Source of the DNA: Gammaproteobacteria bacterium
GTDB lineage: Bacteria; Pseudomonadota; Gammaproteobacteria; Pseudomonadales; Pseudohongiellaceae
Direction of reading: 5' to 3'
Length of the DNA: 32,883 nucleotides
Assembly: GCA_007571115.1 (NCBI GenBank)
Contig: RKSA01000052.1
Span: 1-32,883 of the forward strand
In this document: one piece after another, positions 32,100 to 32,883 of the stretch
Layout of the letters: each line of letters begins with the position of its first letter
How positions within the stretch are numbered: the stretch's first letter is position 1
Translations under genes and position numbers: made by a program
The notes under the pieces: generated by a model
What the model was told of the DNA's origin: nothing
The model's database searches: none
Seen by the model: the letters and a program-made list of their open reading frames with translations, nothing else

Positions 32100-32883
32100 A
32101 TGACCAAGGAAACCGGCAAGGCACGGCTGCTTGCCGTCCCCGAGCGATTCGCTGGGCAAAGGCTCGACAATTTCCTCCTGCGCGAATTGAAGTCTCTGCC
32201 CAGGTCGAGAATCTATCGCCTCGTCCGCAAGGGCGAGGTGCGGGTCAATCGCGGGCGCTGCAAGCCTGAAACGCGCCTTTCCCCCGGCGACCAGGTGCGA
32301 ATCCCGCCGCATTTCGCCAGCCAGCCAGCGCGAATCCTCGCGCCGAGCGAAAAGTTGCGGCAGAGGCTGGAGAGCTGCATCCTGTTCGAGGACGAAGCGA
32401 TGCTGATCCTGAACAAGCCCGCCGGAATGGCGGTCCACGGCGGCAGCGGAGTCGCTCTCGGCCTCATCGAGGCATTGCGCCAGCTCCGCCCCGAATGGCT
32501 CGAGGCCGAGCTTGCCCACCGCCTCGACCGCGACACTTCAGGATGCTTGGTCATCGCCAAACAGGGAGCCTTCCTGCGCCATTTCCAGGCCGAATTGCGC
32601 GCTGGCGCGGTCGAAAAGACCTACCTCGCCCTCGTCCACGGCGCCTGGCCCGAAGCGCTTGCATCGATCGATCTGCCCCTGCGCAAGAACCAGCCGAGCT
32701 CCGGCGAGCGCCTCGTTCGCCCCAGCACCGGCGGCAAGCGCGCCAGGACCGGCTTCCAAATCCGCGAACGCCTTCCAGGCGCCACCCTGCTCGAAGTCCA
32801 TCTCGAAACCGGCCGCACGCACCAGATCCGCGTCCACTGCCAAGCCGCCGGCCACGCCATCATCGGCGACAGCAAATACAGCC
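32100..32883 (+). CDS. RluC/RluD-family 23S rRNA pseudouridine synthase, 3' end truncated by window
   Basis: MTKETGKARLLAVPERFAGQRLDNFLLRELKSLPRSRIYRLVRKGEVRVN (S4 domain); AHRLDRDTSGCLVIAK catalytic motif; LETGRTHQIRVH. Absent from the ORF track because no stop is reached. Confidence 0.93.
   Translation, partial: MTKETGKARLLAVPERFAGQRLDNFLLRELKSLPRSRIYRLVRKGEVRVNRGRCKPETRLSPGDQVRIPPHFASQPARILAPSEKLRQRLESCILFEDEAMLILNKPAGMAVHGGSGVALGLIEALRQLRPEWLEAELAHRLDRDTSGCLVIAKQGAFLRHFQAELRAGAVEKTYLALVHGAWPEALASIDLPLRKNQPSSGERLVRPSTGGKRARTGFQIRERLPGATLLEVHLETGRTHQIRVHCQAAGHAIIGDSKYS

Overview
The window reads as a GC-rich proteobacterial (gammaproteobacterial-looking) chromosomal segment made up mostly of conserved core metabolism. 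In order: an NhaC-type Na+/H+ antiporter with an in-frame TGA near its N-terminus; ppc; a convergent AbgT-family transporter and argD (-); msrA; a 5'-nucleotidase; tRNA-Ala(GGC); gltA (-), divergent from a TCA cluster sdhC-sdhD-sdhA-[~360-bp inverted-repeat element]-sdhB-sucA-sucB-lpdA-sucC-sucD; a TtpC-type TonB cluster (DUF3450, long ExbB/TtpC-like, ExbB, ExbD, two tandem TonBs, TPR protein); htpG; argS (-); and the 5' part of an RluC/RluD-like pseudouridine synthase running off the end. I see no CRISPR array, prophage, defence island or obvious novel multi-gene system. The most interesting non-textbook signals are: (1) a MITE/BIME-like element with perfect 23-bp inverted repeats and a nested cloverleaf with GNA loops, inserted inside the sdhA-sdhB junction; (2) a recurring pattern of short degenerate tandem repeats (periods 8-16 nt, different sequence each time) at gene 5' ends or junctions, including seven 15-nt units forming an N-terminal extension of HtpG; (3) a tandem tonB pair with near-identical C-terminal DNA but unrelated linkers; (4) an in-frame TGA in the antiporter; (5) readable promoters, including back-to-back gltA/sdhC promoters and a sigma-32-like htpG promoter. 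All calls come from reading the sequence and ORF translations; no database search was run.
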